Source of the DNA: Myxococcales bacterium
Lineage (GTDB): Bacteria > Myxococcota_A > Polyangia > Polyangiales > JADJMO01
Direction of reading: 5' to 3'
DNA length: 64,000 bases
Assembly (NCBI GenBank): GCA_016709545.1
Contig: JADJMO010000007.1
Span: 62,001-126,000 of the forward strand
The position numbers were made by a program, and so were the translations under genes. Below are positions 55,906-64,000 of this stretch, piece by piece (position 1 is the stretch's first letter; each line of letters begins with the position of its first letter). The notes below the pieces were generated by a model that saw only the letters and a list, made by a program, of their open reading frames with translations, made no database searches and had not been told where the DNA came from.

Positions 55906-57146
55906 GGCTCTCCCCCTACATCCTGTTGGCCATGGCCTGCGGGCCTCACGGCCGTCGGTTCGTGCAAGCCACAGGAGACCGCGCAGTCGGGCAAGGGCGG
56001 CAAGGGTGGCAAAGGCGGCGCGGGCGGGCTCGCGTTCCCCGTCGACGTCATCGAGCTCGAGTCCAAGCAGGTCGACTACGTGGTGCAGGCGAGCGGCACG
56101 CTCGAGGCGTTCGAGCGGGTGCAGGTCACCTCTCGCGTCGCCGGGGTGGTCGACAAGGTTGCGTTCACCGAGGGCCAGGAGGTCAAGAAGGGCGACCTCC
56201 TCGTCATCATCGAGTCCGAGCGCTACCAGCTCGCCGTCAACAGCGCCAAGGCGGTGGTGGCCAAGGCGAGCGCGGTGCTGGCCGACGCCGAGGCGATGGT
56301 CGCGCGCCGCGAGAAGGCGAGCGCCGAGCACCCCGGCCTCATCCCCGCGGAGGAGCTCGCCACCTACAAGACCAAGGTCTTGACCGCGAAGGCCGACCTC
56401 ATGTCCGCCAACGAGTCGCTCAAGGTCGCGCAGATCAACCTGCGTGACGCGTACGTGCGCGCGCCGATGGCGGGCGTGATGCAGACGCGCACGGTGGAGA
56501 CGGGGCAGTACGTGGGCACGGGGATCCTCATGGCCACCCTGCTGCGGCAGGATCCCATGCTCCTGCGGTTTCCGGTCGAGCCCAAGGACGCCCCTCGCCT
56601 CAAGCCCGACATGATCGCGAACTTCATGATCCGCGAGACGGCGCGGGTCTACCGCGCGCGCATCACGCTGGTGTCGGCGGCGGCCGATCCCACCACGCAC
56701 ACGTTCGGTGTCACCGGTGAGGTCCTCGAGGACGACCACCAGTTCTGGCTGCGGCCCGGTCGGCAGTGCGACGTCACCATCAGTTCCCCGCCCAGCGCGC
56801 GGCGGTCCTCATCCCGCGCACCGCGGCGCGCGCCACCGCGCAGGGCTACATCGTCTATGTGATCGAGGACGAGGTCGCGGTGGAGCGCACCGTCACCCTC
56901 GGCATGAACACCGAGGACGGTCGCATCGAGGTCCGCTCGGGCCTCAAGGCGAAGGAGATGCTGGTCATCCGCGGCGCGGACGCGCTCGCCACCGGCGCCA
57001 AGGTCAAGAGCACGAAGGTCAGCTGGGAGGCGCCCAAGGTGCCCGCCGCGGCCGCCGCGAGCGCCGCCCCCTCGAGCTCCGAGGCCCCCTCTTCTTCCGC
57101 CTCGGAGGGCGGCAAGAAGGGCAAGAAGTGGGGGCCCAAGCCGTGA
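55902..57146 (+). CDS. RND efflux membrane fusion protein (periplasmic adaptor), twice frameshifted
   Basis: ATG 55902 opens a signal peptide (LSPYILLAMACG). Removing one C at 55944-55945 gives LTAVGSCKPQETAQ, with a Cys that may be lipidated, and a Gly/Lys linker. The adaptor fold follows: lipoyl half (GTLEAFERVQVTSRVAGVV), helical hairpin, APMAGVMQTRTVETGQYV, and the beta-barrel (FPVEPKDAPRLKPDM). A second shift at about 56783 leads to FPAQRAAVLIPRTAA and the membrane-proximal domain. The Ser/Ala tail ends KKWGPKP. It links the TolC-like channel to the RND pump. The stop overlaps the next gene as GTGA. Confidence 0.82.
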
Positions 57147-60100
57147 GCGTGACCGACGTCTCGGTGAAGAACCCGGTCTTCGCCTGGATGTTGATGGCCG
57201 CGACGATGCTCTTCGGGCTCGTCGCGATGACCCGGATCGGCATCAGCCAGTACCCGGACGTCGACTACCCCAACATCAGCGTCTCGGTGAGCTGGCCCGG
57301 CGCGTCTCCACCCGCCATCGAGCGCGAGATCTGCGACCCGCTCGAGCAGTCGCTCTCCCAGGTGGAGGGCATCCAGCAGATCCAGTCGCAGGCCCGATCC
57401 GGCTCCTGCCGCATCACCGTCACGTTCGACATCTCGCGCAACGTCGACCTCGCGCTGCAGGACGTCCAGTCCAAGGTCTCCCAGGCGCAGCGCTCGCTGC
57501 CCAAGGACGTCCAGTCGCCGACCGTCTCCAAGTCCAACCCCGACGACGCGCCGGTGCTGACCATCGGCGTCTCGGGGCCGTTCTCCCGGCAAGTCCTGGC
57601 GGACTACGCCAAGTACCAGGTGCAGGCGCAGCTGCAGACCGTGGAGGGCGTCGGGCAGATCACCCTCAACGGCGGCCTCGACCGCAACGTGCGCATCTGG
57701 CTCGACGCCTCCCTCATGCAGGAGAAGGGCGTCGTCGCGACCGACATCATCAGCGCCATCCAGAAGGAGCACGTCGAGGTCCCCGGCGGCCAGATGAACA
57801 CGGGGGACCGCACCCTCGACGTGCGCCTCCTCGGCGAGGCGATCGACATCGAGGCCTTCCGCAAGATCGTCGTCAAGAAGACCCACCCCGCCGTCACCCT
57901 GGGCGACGTGTCGATGGTCGAGGACGGCTTCGCCGACGCCACCTCGATGGCCCGCCTCGACGGCGCACCCCTGCAGGCCCTCGGGGTGCTCAAGCAGCGC
58001 GGCACCAACGCGGTCGCCGTCGCCCTCGCGGTGCGCGAGAAGGTCGCGCTGCTCGAGAAGACCCTGCCCAAGGGCATGAAGATCGACGTCCTCTTCGACT
58101 CGTCGGTGTTCATCAGCGAGGCCATCCACGAGATCGAGATCGAGCTCGGCCTCGCCATCGTGCTCACGGCGTTCGTCTGCTGGCTGTTCCTCGGGTCGCT
58201 CTCGAGCACGCTCAACGTCGTGCTGGCGATCCCGATGTCGCTGCTCGGCACCATCGGCATCATCTACTTCTGTGGGTTCACGCTCAACACGTTCACGCTG
58301 CTCGCGCTCTCGCTCTCGGTCGGCCTCGTGGTCGACGACGCCGTGATGGTGATGGAGAACATCTACCGCCACGCCGAGATGGGCAAGGACAAGGTTCGGG
58401 CTTCGCTCGACGGCACCCACGAGATCACCTTCGCCGCGCTCGCCGCCACCCTCGCGGTCATCGCCATCTTCCTGCCCGTCATCTTCATGAAGGGCGTCAT
58501 CGGGAAGTTCTTCTTCCAGTTCGGCGTCACCCTCTCGGTCGCCGTGATGCTCTCGTACTTCGAGGCCATCACGCTCGCGCCAGCGCGGTGCGCGCAGATC
58601 CTCACCTCGTCGCGCGAGGGGCGCAGCTGGGTCGGTCGCATGGCGGATGCCGGCTTCTCGGCCCTCGAGCGGGGCTACGCGCGGAGCCTCGGCGGCGCGC
58701 TGCGGTTCCCCAAGCTCGTGCTGTTCGCCTCGGTGATCGTGGTCGGCCTCTGCGGCCTGCTCATCACCAAGATCCCGAGCGAGTTCGTGCCCGCCCAGGA
58801 CCAGAGCCGCCTCACCGTCCGCTTGCAGAGCGAGGCCGGCACCACGCCCGAGGCCGCGGCGCCGCTCATCGCCAAGGCCGAGGCGCGGATCGCGGCGCAC
58901 CCCGAGGTCGAGCACATGCTCTCGACCCTGCAGGGCTCGAGCGGCTCCATCACGCTCAACCTCGTCCCGCCCGCGAAGCGCAAGCTCACGGCGCAGCAGC
59001 TCCTCGTCGCCCTCCGCAAGGAGCTGCAGGGCATCGCGGGCCTGCGCGTCTCGCTGCAGGACCCTTCGCTCTCCGGCTTCGGCATCTCCAAGGGCAGCCC
59101 GGTCGACTTCACCGTCCGCGGCTCCGACTGGGACGTCGTCACCAAGGCCGCCGCGCAGATGCAGAAGGATCTCGAGGCCGCCGGGCTCGTGGCCGACATG
59201 AAGAGCGACTACCAGGTCGGCTCGCCGGAGCTCGAGATCATCCCCGACCGCGCGGCCGCGGCGGATCTCGGCGTGTCGGTCTCCGACCTCGGGAACACGG
59301 TCAGCGCGCTGATCGGCGGCAACACCATCGGCAAGTTCTCCACGGGAGGGCGCCGGATCGACATCCGCATGCGCCTCATCGCGTCGCAGCGCAACCGCCC
59401 CGAGGACATCGCGCTCATCGGCATACGCACCGCGAGCGGCAAGCTCGTGCCCATGTCCTTGCTGGTCAGCCAGAAGGAGGAGCCGGTGCTCTCGTCGATC
59501 ACCCGCCTCGACCGCGAGCGCGCGATCGGCCTCTCGGGCAACGTGGCGCCCGGCCACTCGCAGGCCGAGGTCATGGCCAAGGTGAACGAGCTCTCGCTGA
59601 AGCTGCCCGTGGGGTGCCGCGTGGTGGCCGCGGGGCAGGCCTCGCAGCTCGCCGAGACCACGGGCGGCATGTGGTTCGCGCTCGCGATCGGGATCATGGT
59701 CGCGTACATGGTGCTCGCGAGCCAGTTCAACTCGTTCCTCCACCCGACCACGGTGCTCACGATCCTGCCGTTCGCGGTGGCCGGCGCGATCATCGGCCTC
59801 TACGTGTCGGGCAAGTCGCTGAACTTGTTCAGCATGATCGGCCTGCTCCTGCTGATGGGGATCGTGAAGAAGAACTCGATCCTCCTGGTCGAGTACGCGA
59901 ACCACGTCCGCGAGCACGAGGGGCTCGGCGCGCTCGAGTCGATGCAGAAGGCTGGCCCGCTCCGGCTACGGCCGATCTTGATGACGACGATCGCCACCAT
60001 GATGGCGGCGGTGCCGCCGGTGCTCGGGATCGGCCCCGGAACCGAGACGCGGAGTCCGATGGCGGCCGCGGTGCTCGGCGGCCTCACGGTGTCGACGATC

Positions 60101-60238
60101 CTGAGCCTGCTGGTGGTGCCCGCGTTCTACGTGGTGTCGGACGACGCCAAGAACTCGCTGGCCAGGTTGTTCCGCAAGAAGGCGCCACCCCCGCCCGCGC
60201 CCGACACGCCCGAGGGCCCCGCACCCGAGGCCACCTGA
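57143..60238 (+). CDS. RND multidrug efflux transporter, AcrB/HAE1 family (1031 aa)
   Basis: GTG 57143 overlaps the adaptor stop by four bases. The 12-helix RND layout is intact: helix 1 (NPVFAWMLMAATMLFGLVAM) and the first large porter loop (PGASPPAIEREICDPLEQSL). In helix 4, the proton-relay pair Asp398-Asp399 lies in GLVVDDAVMVMENI. The second periplasmic loop and the C-terminal helices (GLLLLMGIVKKNSILLVEYAN) follow. The Pro-rich C-terminus is typical. With the TolC and adaptor genes upstream it forms a tripartite drug or lipid exporter driven by protons. Substrates unknown. Confidence 0.95.
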   Translation: MSVTDVSVKNPVFAWMLMAATMLFGLVAMTRIGISQYPDVDYPNISVSVSWPGASPPAIEREICDPLEQSLSQVEGIQQIQSQARSGSCRITVTFDISRNVDLALQDVQSKVSQAQRSLPKDVQSPTVSKSNPDDAPVLTIGVSGPFSRQVLADYAKYQVQAQLQTVEGVGQITLNGGLDRNVRIWLDASLMQEKGVVATDIISAIQKEHVEVPGGQMNTGDRTLDVRLLGEAIDIEAFRKIVVKKTHPAVTLGDVSMVEDGFADATSMARLDGAPLQALGVLKQRGTNAVAVALAVREKVALLEKTLPKGMKIDVLFDSSVFISEAIHEIEIELGLAIVLTAFVCWLFLGSLSSTLNVVLAIPMSLLGTIGIIYFCGFTLNTFTLLALSLSVGLVVDDAVMVMENIYRHAEMGKDKVRASLDGTHEITFAALAATLAVIAIFLPVIFMKGVIGKFFFQFGVTLSVAVMLSYFEAITLAPARCAQILTSSREGRSWVGRMADAGFSALERGYARSLGGALRFPKLVLFASVIVVGLCGLLITKIPSEFVPAQDQSRLTVRLQSEAGTTPEAAAPLIAKAEARIAAHPEVEHMLSTLQGSSGSITLNLVPPAKRKLTAQQLLVALRKELQGIAGLRVSLQDPSLSGFGISKGSPVDFTVRGSDWDVVTKAAAQMQKDLEAAGLVADMKSDYQVGSPELEIIPDRAAAADLGVSVSDLGNTVSALIGGNTIGKFSTGGRRIDIRMRLIASQRNRPEDIALIGIRTASGKLVPMSLLVSQKEEPVLSSITRLDRERAIGLSGNVAPGHSQAEVMAKVNELSLKLPVGCRVVAAGQASQLAETTGGMWFALAIGIMVAYMVLASQFNSFLHPTTVLTILPFAVAGAIIGLYVSGKSLNLFSMIGLLLLMGIVKKNSILLVEYANHVREHEGLGALESMQKAGPLRLRPILMTTIATMMAAVPPVLGIGPGTETRSPMAAAVLGGLTVSTILSLLVVPAFYVVSDDAKNSLARLFRKKAPPPPAPDTPEGPAPEAT

Positions 60239-60852
60239 CGAAGACGTGCCAGACTCCCTCGAGGTACGCCCCCTGTGGCCCCCTCCCCGCCCTCGCGCGG
60301 GGGCCGGCCCTGGGGGGGGCGGGCCCCCCGGAGAGCAGGGCGGGCGCGCCCGACACGCGGGCACGGCGGCCGCGGGGCCGGCGCCGGGCCGCCGCCGCGC
60401 CGCCCGACGGCGCCGCCCGCGGGGCGCGCGGGGACGCCAGCGCGCGGGGGCACCGGGGGCGGGGGGCCGCGCGGGGGCCACCCCCCGCCGGGCGGGGGGC
60501 CCCCCCCACACCCCCGGCCCCCCCCCCCGGGAGGGCCCGGCCCCCCCACCCCCCGCCCGGCCCGGGGGCCCCGGGGCCCCGCCCCCCGCCCCCCGGGGGG
60601 CCCCCGGGGGGGGGGGGCCCCCCCCCGGGGCCCGGGGGCGCCGGGGGCGGCCCGGACCCCCGCGGGGGGCGCCCGCCGGCCCGCCCGGGCCGGGCCGGGC
60701 CCCGCCCCAAGGGAAAAAACCGGGGGGGGGGGGGGGGGGGCGGGGCCACACGAACCACCCACCCGGGGGGGGGCGAGGGGGCCCGGGGGGGCTCCGCCGG
60801 CGACGGCAGGGGCGGGGCTGGGGGGGGGGGGGCGCCGGGGGGGGCCGGGGGG
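60239..60852. other. Low-complexity G/C block, no gene
   Basis: After the RND stop, about 600 bases are almost only G and C, with runs of up to 19 G (60722-60740) and many runs of 7 to 10. Translations in all frames are Gly/Pro/Ala/Arg strings. I see no gene. The stretch is more likely an unreliable consensus, such as poly-G reads from both strands, than real DNA, but very strong G-quadruplex potential would follow if real. Confidence 0.75.
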
Positions 60853-61995
60853 ATGCGTAGGCCGCGCCTCCTCGAGCTGATCCTCCTCACCGGGGGCGCG
60901 TTCCTCGCTGGCGGGCTCCTCGCGCGCGCCCGTCGTTCGCGTCCGTCGCCACCCCTCGTGGTGGTCGACGCAGCCCCCGAAGCGAGCGTCGAGGCCGGCC
61001 CCGCCGATGCGTCGCGCGAGGCCGACGTGGCCGAGGCGGAGGTCGCACCAGGGTTCACGGTCGACGACGACGAGCTCCCGTTCACGCCGCCCGACTCCAC
61101 CGACCCCGCCGTGCTCGCCGCGCTGGTGCCACTCAGCGTGCGCGACGAGGCCTCGCTCGCCGCCGCGCGCGCGCTGCTCGGCCCGTACATCGCCCACGCG
61201 AACCAGGGCAACCCGGCGATCACCACCCACTCGATCGACCGCGCCACCTGCAAGGCGCGTCTCCAGGGCGTGGTGCTGCAGACCCCGCTCGACCGGAAGA
61301 TCTGCGGCGGCCCATTCGAGGTGGCCGTCCACCACGGCGCGCCGGACCAGGCCACCACCTGCATCGACGTGTTCGAGTTCCCGAACCGACCGTGCGTCGT
61401 GCCCTTCGTCTACAGCTACGCCCTCGTCGCAGCCCAGCTCTGCGGCCTCACCGGCAAGCGCCTGTGCACGCAGGAGGAGTGGATCGACGCCTGCGAGGCC
61501 GACCCGAAGGGTGGTGCGCCGCGCGCCTACGCGTACGGCGACGCGCTCGATCTCGAAGCCTGCCACACCGGCAAGACCCGCGCGGCGAGCTGCGACGTGG
61601 ACAAGGCGCTCTGGGCCTCGTGCCCGACCGAGACCGCGCCGTCGGGCTCGTACCCGCGGTGCCGCTCGCGGCTCGGGGTGTTCGACCAGCACGGCAACGT
61701 CGCCGAGGCGATGATCCGCCGCGAGGCTGGCGTGAACTACGTGCAGCTCAAGGGCTCGGCGTGGTTCTACGACGGCAAGATGTACCCGGACACGTGTCGG
61801 TTCGATCCGCGCTGGCACGTCGACACCATCGATCGCTCGTTCCACACCAACTATCACCTCGGCTTCCGTTGCTGCCGCTCGGTCGTGCCGCTCGCCCAGC
61901 GCAGCAACCCGGTGAAGGACGCGGGCGTGCCCGAGGTCGAGGCCGCGGTGGTCGACGAGGACCCGTACGCGACCGACGATGCGGGTGGGGATTGA
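60853..61995 (+). CDS. FGE/sulfatase-modifying-factor-fold exported protein (380 aa)
   Basis: ATG 60853 follows a G-rich stretch at the edge of the low-complexity block. The N-terminus is a signal anchor (LELILLTGGAFLAGGLL) and an acidic Ala/Glu region. The domain at about residues 150-345 has FGE-sulfatase motifs (LTGKRLCTQEEWIDACE, FDQHGNVAEAM, HTNYHLGFRCCRS). The catalytic Cys pair of true formylglycine-generating enzymes is not evident, so a binding or structural role is more likely. It is predicted to be envelope-located, with an acidic C-terminus. Confidence 0.8.
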   Translation: MRRPRLLELILLTGGAFLAGGLLARARRSRPSPPLVVVDAAPEASVEAGPADASREADVAEAEVAPGFTVDDDELPFTPPDSTDPAVLAALVPLSVRDEASLAAARALLGPYIAHANQGNPAITTHSIDRATCKARLQGVVLQTPLDRKICGGPFEVAVHHGAPDQATTCIDVFEFPNRPCVVPFVYSYALVAAQLCGLTGKRLCTQEEWIDACEADPKGGAPRAYAYGDALDLEACHTGKTRAASCDVDKALWASCPTETAPSGSYPRCRSRLGVFDQHGNVAEAMIRREAGVNYVQLKGSAWFYDGKMYPDTCRFDPRWHVDTIDRSFHTNYHLGFRCCRSVVPLAQRSNPVKDAGVPEVEAAVVDEDPYATDDAGGD

Positions 61996-62047
61996 GCTCC
62001 ACTGCACGGTGGTTGCCATCCATCGGTTCCTGATACGATCGACCTCG

Positions 62048-63090
62048 ATGGAGGAGGCGCCGGCGAGCCGGAAGACCGCGTGCAAGGCCCACCCGATGCG
62101 TGCCGCGCGCGCGGCGTGCTCGCAGTGCAACGGCCGTATGTGCAACGAGTGCTACCGGTTCCGCCTGAACGGCAAGCCGGCGTGCGCGGCCTGCGCGTAC
62201 GGGGCGAGCACGCGGAGCCGGCGCTGGATCTCGCTGGCGGTCTCGTTCGCGGGGCTGTCGCTCGTCGGCATGATCACCGGCATCCGCCGCTACGACCTCG
62301 GGAGTCGACACCCCGAGTATCTGGCGCTCTTCCTGATCGGCGCCGCGATCGGCACCGTGATGCTCCTGTTCGGTTCGATGGACAAGAACGTCGACGTCAC
62401 CAAGCGGCTGGTCGACGAGGAGGAGGACGAGTCCGTCCGCTTCGACGGGAGCGCGAACCCCTACCGCGGCCGCGTGAAGAAGACCCTCTCGCACGTGGCG
62501 CCGCGCGTGTCGGGCGCGACCACCGCCGCCATCGTCGCCGGCGCCTTCGTCACGAGCGCGGTGCTCTTGCCGGCCACGCTCAAGCTGCCGACCTGGGTCG
62601 AGGCCGAGCTCGTCATCGTCGTGTGGTGGACCCTGCTGACGGTGCTGCTCACGGTGCTCCTGGTGCGTGGCTACCGCCTGAAGGACGACTGGGTGCACTT
62701 CTCACCGTGGGAGCGCCCTTCGGCCGACGAGACCAAGCCCTCCACGCCCACCGCCAAGGCGAGCAAGGGCTCCGGGTCCGATTGGGGCTGCTCCGACGGT
62801 TGCTCGGGATCGACGGCGAGGGCGCCCTCGTGGTGCTCGTCGTCGGCGCCGCGCTGGCGCTGGTGTTCGGCGCCGCGTGGGTGCTCGTCGAGGTCGCCGT
62901 GCCGCTCGTCTGCGTCACCGTCTACGCCGCGGTCATGCGGGCCATCGGTCGCGTCGCGCGCGACGCCCACCACTGCGAGGGCGAGCTCGCGCGGTCGCTC
63001 GGCTGGGGCGCGCTGTGGTCGAGCGTCTACGTGATGCCGCTCGCCGTGCTCACGTGGCTCCTGCACCTGGCGCTGATCACCCGGCGCTGA
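62048..63090 (+). CDS. B-box-like zinc-finger membrane protein, frameshifted
   Basis: ATG 62048 begins a Cys/His module (CKAHPMRAARAACSQC, MCNECYR, CAACAYG) like the B-box fingers found on myxobacterial membrane proteins. Helices follow: ISLAVSFAGLSLVGMITG, ALFLIGAAIGTVMLLFG, AAIVAGAFVTSAVLLPA and VVWWTLLTVLLTVLLV. The frame breaks in a G4 run at 62784-62787; one more G joins it to LLRRLLGIDGEG. Further helices (VVLVVGAALALVFGAAWVL, VYVMPLAVLTWLLHLAL) end the protein. No enzymatic role is evident. Confidence 0.75.
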
Positions 63091-63396
63091 TCAAGCGAGA
63101 AGATCGGGCGGCGGCAGCGGCCCCTCCATCGGGTAGCTCTTGATGTTGTGCTCACCGGCCACGCACGGCTCGCCGGCGTGGCTGTTCTCGCCCTTCTTGC
63201 ACACGCGCGGCGCGACGGCGGCGTTGGTCTCCCAGGAGCACCGGCACGGCCCGCCGCCCGCGGTCGGGTCGACGGTGGGGGTGCTCGAGACGGTGGAGGT
63301 CGCTGGCGTGGGCGTCGGCTCCTGCGGGGCGGGCGCAGGGGTGCCCGCGCACGCCGGCAGGAGGGCGAGGGCCTGGACGAAACGGAGGGCCTTCAT
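63091..63396 (-). CDS. Small Cys-containing lipoprotein (101 aa)
   Basis: ATG 63396 opens a lipoprotein signal (ALALLPACAGT). A Pro/Thr linker follows, then a short domain with four Cys (GPCRCSWETN, RVCKKGENSHAGEPCVAG). Its stop is directly adjacent to the stop of the convergent 62048 gene (TGATCA). Function unknown; envelope location is likely. Confidence 0.7.
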   Translation of the reverse strand: MKALRFVQALALLPACAGTPAPAPQEPTPTPATSTVSSTPTVDPTAGGGPCRCSWETNAAVAPRVCKKGENSHAGEPCVAGEHNIKSYPMEGPLPPPDLLA

Positions 63397-63434
63397 CCCA
63401 CCAGGATAGCCTCGATCCCGCGGCGAGACGTGCC

Positions 63435-64000
63435 ATGATCGCCCGCGTGGGACGCAAGCTCGAACAGGCCATCGCGATCCTCAACGGCGCGGTCGGCGAT
63501 CACCTCGCGCGCTCCGAGAACGGCCTCGCCACCCCGTTGACGGCCGTGCACGAGGGCCACCCGCTGCCGCTCGCGCGCCTGACCGACGCGCATCCCACGC
63601 CCTCGCCGCGCGTGGTCGTCCTCCTGCACGGCCTCATGTGCACCGAGGACATCTGGACCTTCCCCGATGGGCGCGACTACGGCCGGCTGCTCGCCGCCGA
63701 CTTCGGGTACACGCCGATCTACCTCCGCTACAACACGGGCCTCGCCGTCCAGGCCAACGGCTTCGCCTTCGCGCGGTTCCTCGACGAGCTCGTCGCCCGG
63801 TACCCGGTGCCACTCGAGGAGATCCTGCTGCTCGGCTACAGCATGGGCGGGCTCGTCGTGCGCAACGCCTGCCACTTCGCCGAGACCGAGGGGCACGCCT
63901 GGCTGTCGCGCGTGAAGACCGCGTTCTACGTGGCGACCCCGCACCGCGGCGCGCCCCTCGAGCGCGCGGGGCGCGTCCTCACCCGGCTGCTCGCGACCAT
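63435..64000 (+). CDS. Alpha/beta hydrolase, PGAP1/lipase-like, partial at right edge
   Basis: ATG 63435 (or GTG 63447) begins a cytoplasmic-looking protein. The oxyanion motif is VVVLLHGLMC and the nucleophile elbow is LGYSMGGLVV (GYSMG), followed by VATPHRGAPLE. These match lipase or esterase families, such as PGAP1-like hydrolases. The catalytic Asp and His lie beyond the right edge. It is divergent from the 63091 lipoprotein. Substrate unknown. Confidence 0.8.
   Translation, partial: MIARVGRKLEQAIAILNGAVGDHLARSENGLATPLTAVHEGHPLPLARLTDAHPTPSPRVVVLLHGLMCTEDIWTFPDGRDYGRLLAADFGYTPIYLRYNTGLAVQANGFAFARFLDELVARYPVPLEEILLLGYSMGGLVVRNACHFAETEGHAWLSRVKTAFYVATPHRGAPLERAGRVLTRLLAT

Overview
The window is high-GC DNA (about 70% or more in most genes) packed with genes on both strands. 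The gene content points to a myxobacterium-like member of the Myxococcota, probably in the Polyangiales/Polyangia direction. The reasons are a very high density of lipoproteins with acidic Asp/Thr/Gly linkers, MYXO-CTERM-type tails (Gly-Cys-x-Cys, a hydrophobic helix, then an Arg cluster), cysteine-rich repeat proteins, MopE-like metal-binding motifs, a kinase-fold protein and a DUF2330 protein. No rRNA, tRNA or CRISPR array was seen.

Layout. 1-2924: a disrupted cysteine-rich lipoprotein that runs off the left edge. 3026-7591: RtcB RNA ligase translationally coupled to an exported metallophosphoesterase, then an OmpA/TSP3 outer-membrane protein. 7636-19651: a small membrane protein, a Tyr-rich beta-propeller lipoprotein, a phosphotransferase, a small lipoprotein, a large beta-propeller/PKD/di-heme cytochrome fusion, a DUF2330 protein and a serine hydrolase. 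19721-24956: unknown proteins, a cytochrome c lipoprotein, a membrane protein divergent from a SIS-like protein, and an M15-like peptidase. 24957-28654: an ISKra4-type transposase followed by two genes of clearly lower GC, which looks like an acquired island. 28706-38014: mostly envelope proteins, including an expansin-like lipoprotein, a cytoplasmic CGTase-like amylase with a C-terminal starch-binding domain, and an L,D-transpeptidase. 38226-47717: a tandem pair of choice-of-anchor L lipoproteins, a SET-domain protein, a CXXXY-type CcmE, RimO, a CAP-domain lipoprotein and a pseudokinase. 47714-53379: an AAA regulator with a C-terminal winged helix, an exported hydrolase and a Na+/H+ antiporter. 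53470-60238: a lipoprotein, then a TolC / membrane-fusion / RND efflux operon. 60239-60852: an almost pure G/C low-complexity block. 60853-64000: an FGE-fold lipoprotein-like protein, a B-box-like membrane protein, a small lipoprotein and the start of an alpha/beta hydrolase.

Two cautions apply to all coordinates. First, about ten genes can only be read by crossing single-base frameshifts, several of them inside homopolymers, so consensus error is a strong alternative to gene decay. Second, long antisense open frames are common at this GC content and were left out.
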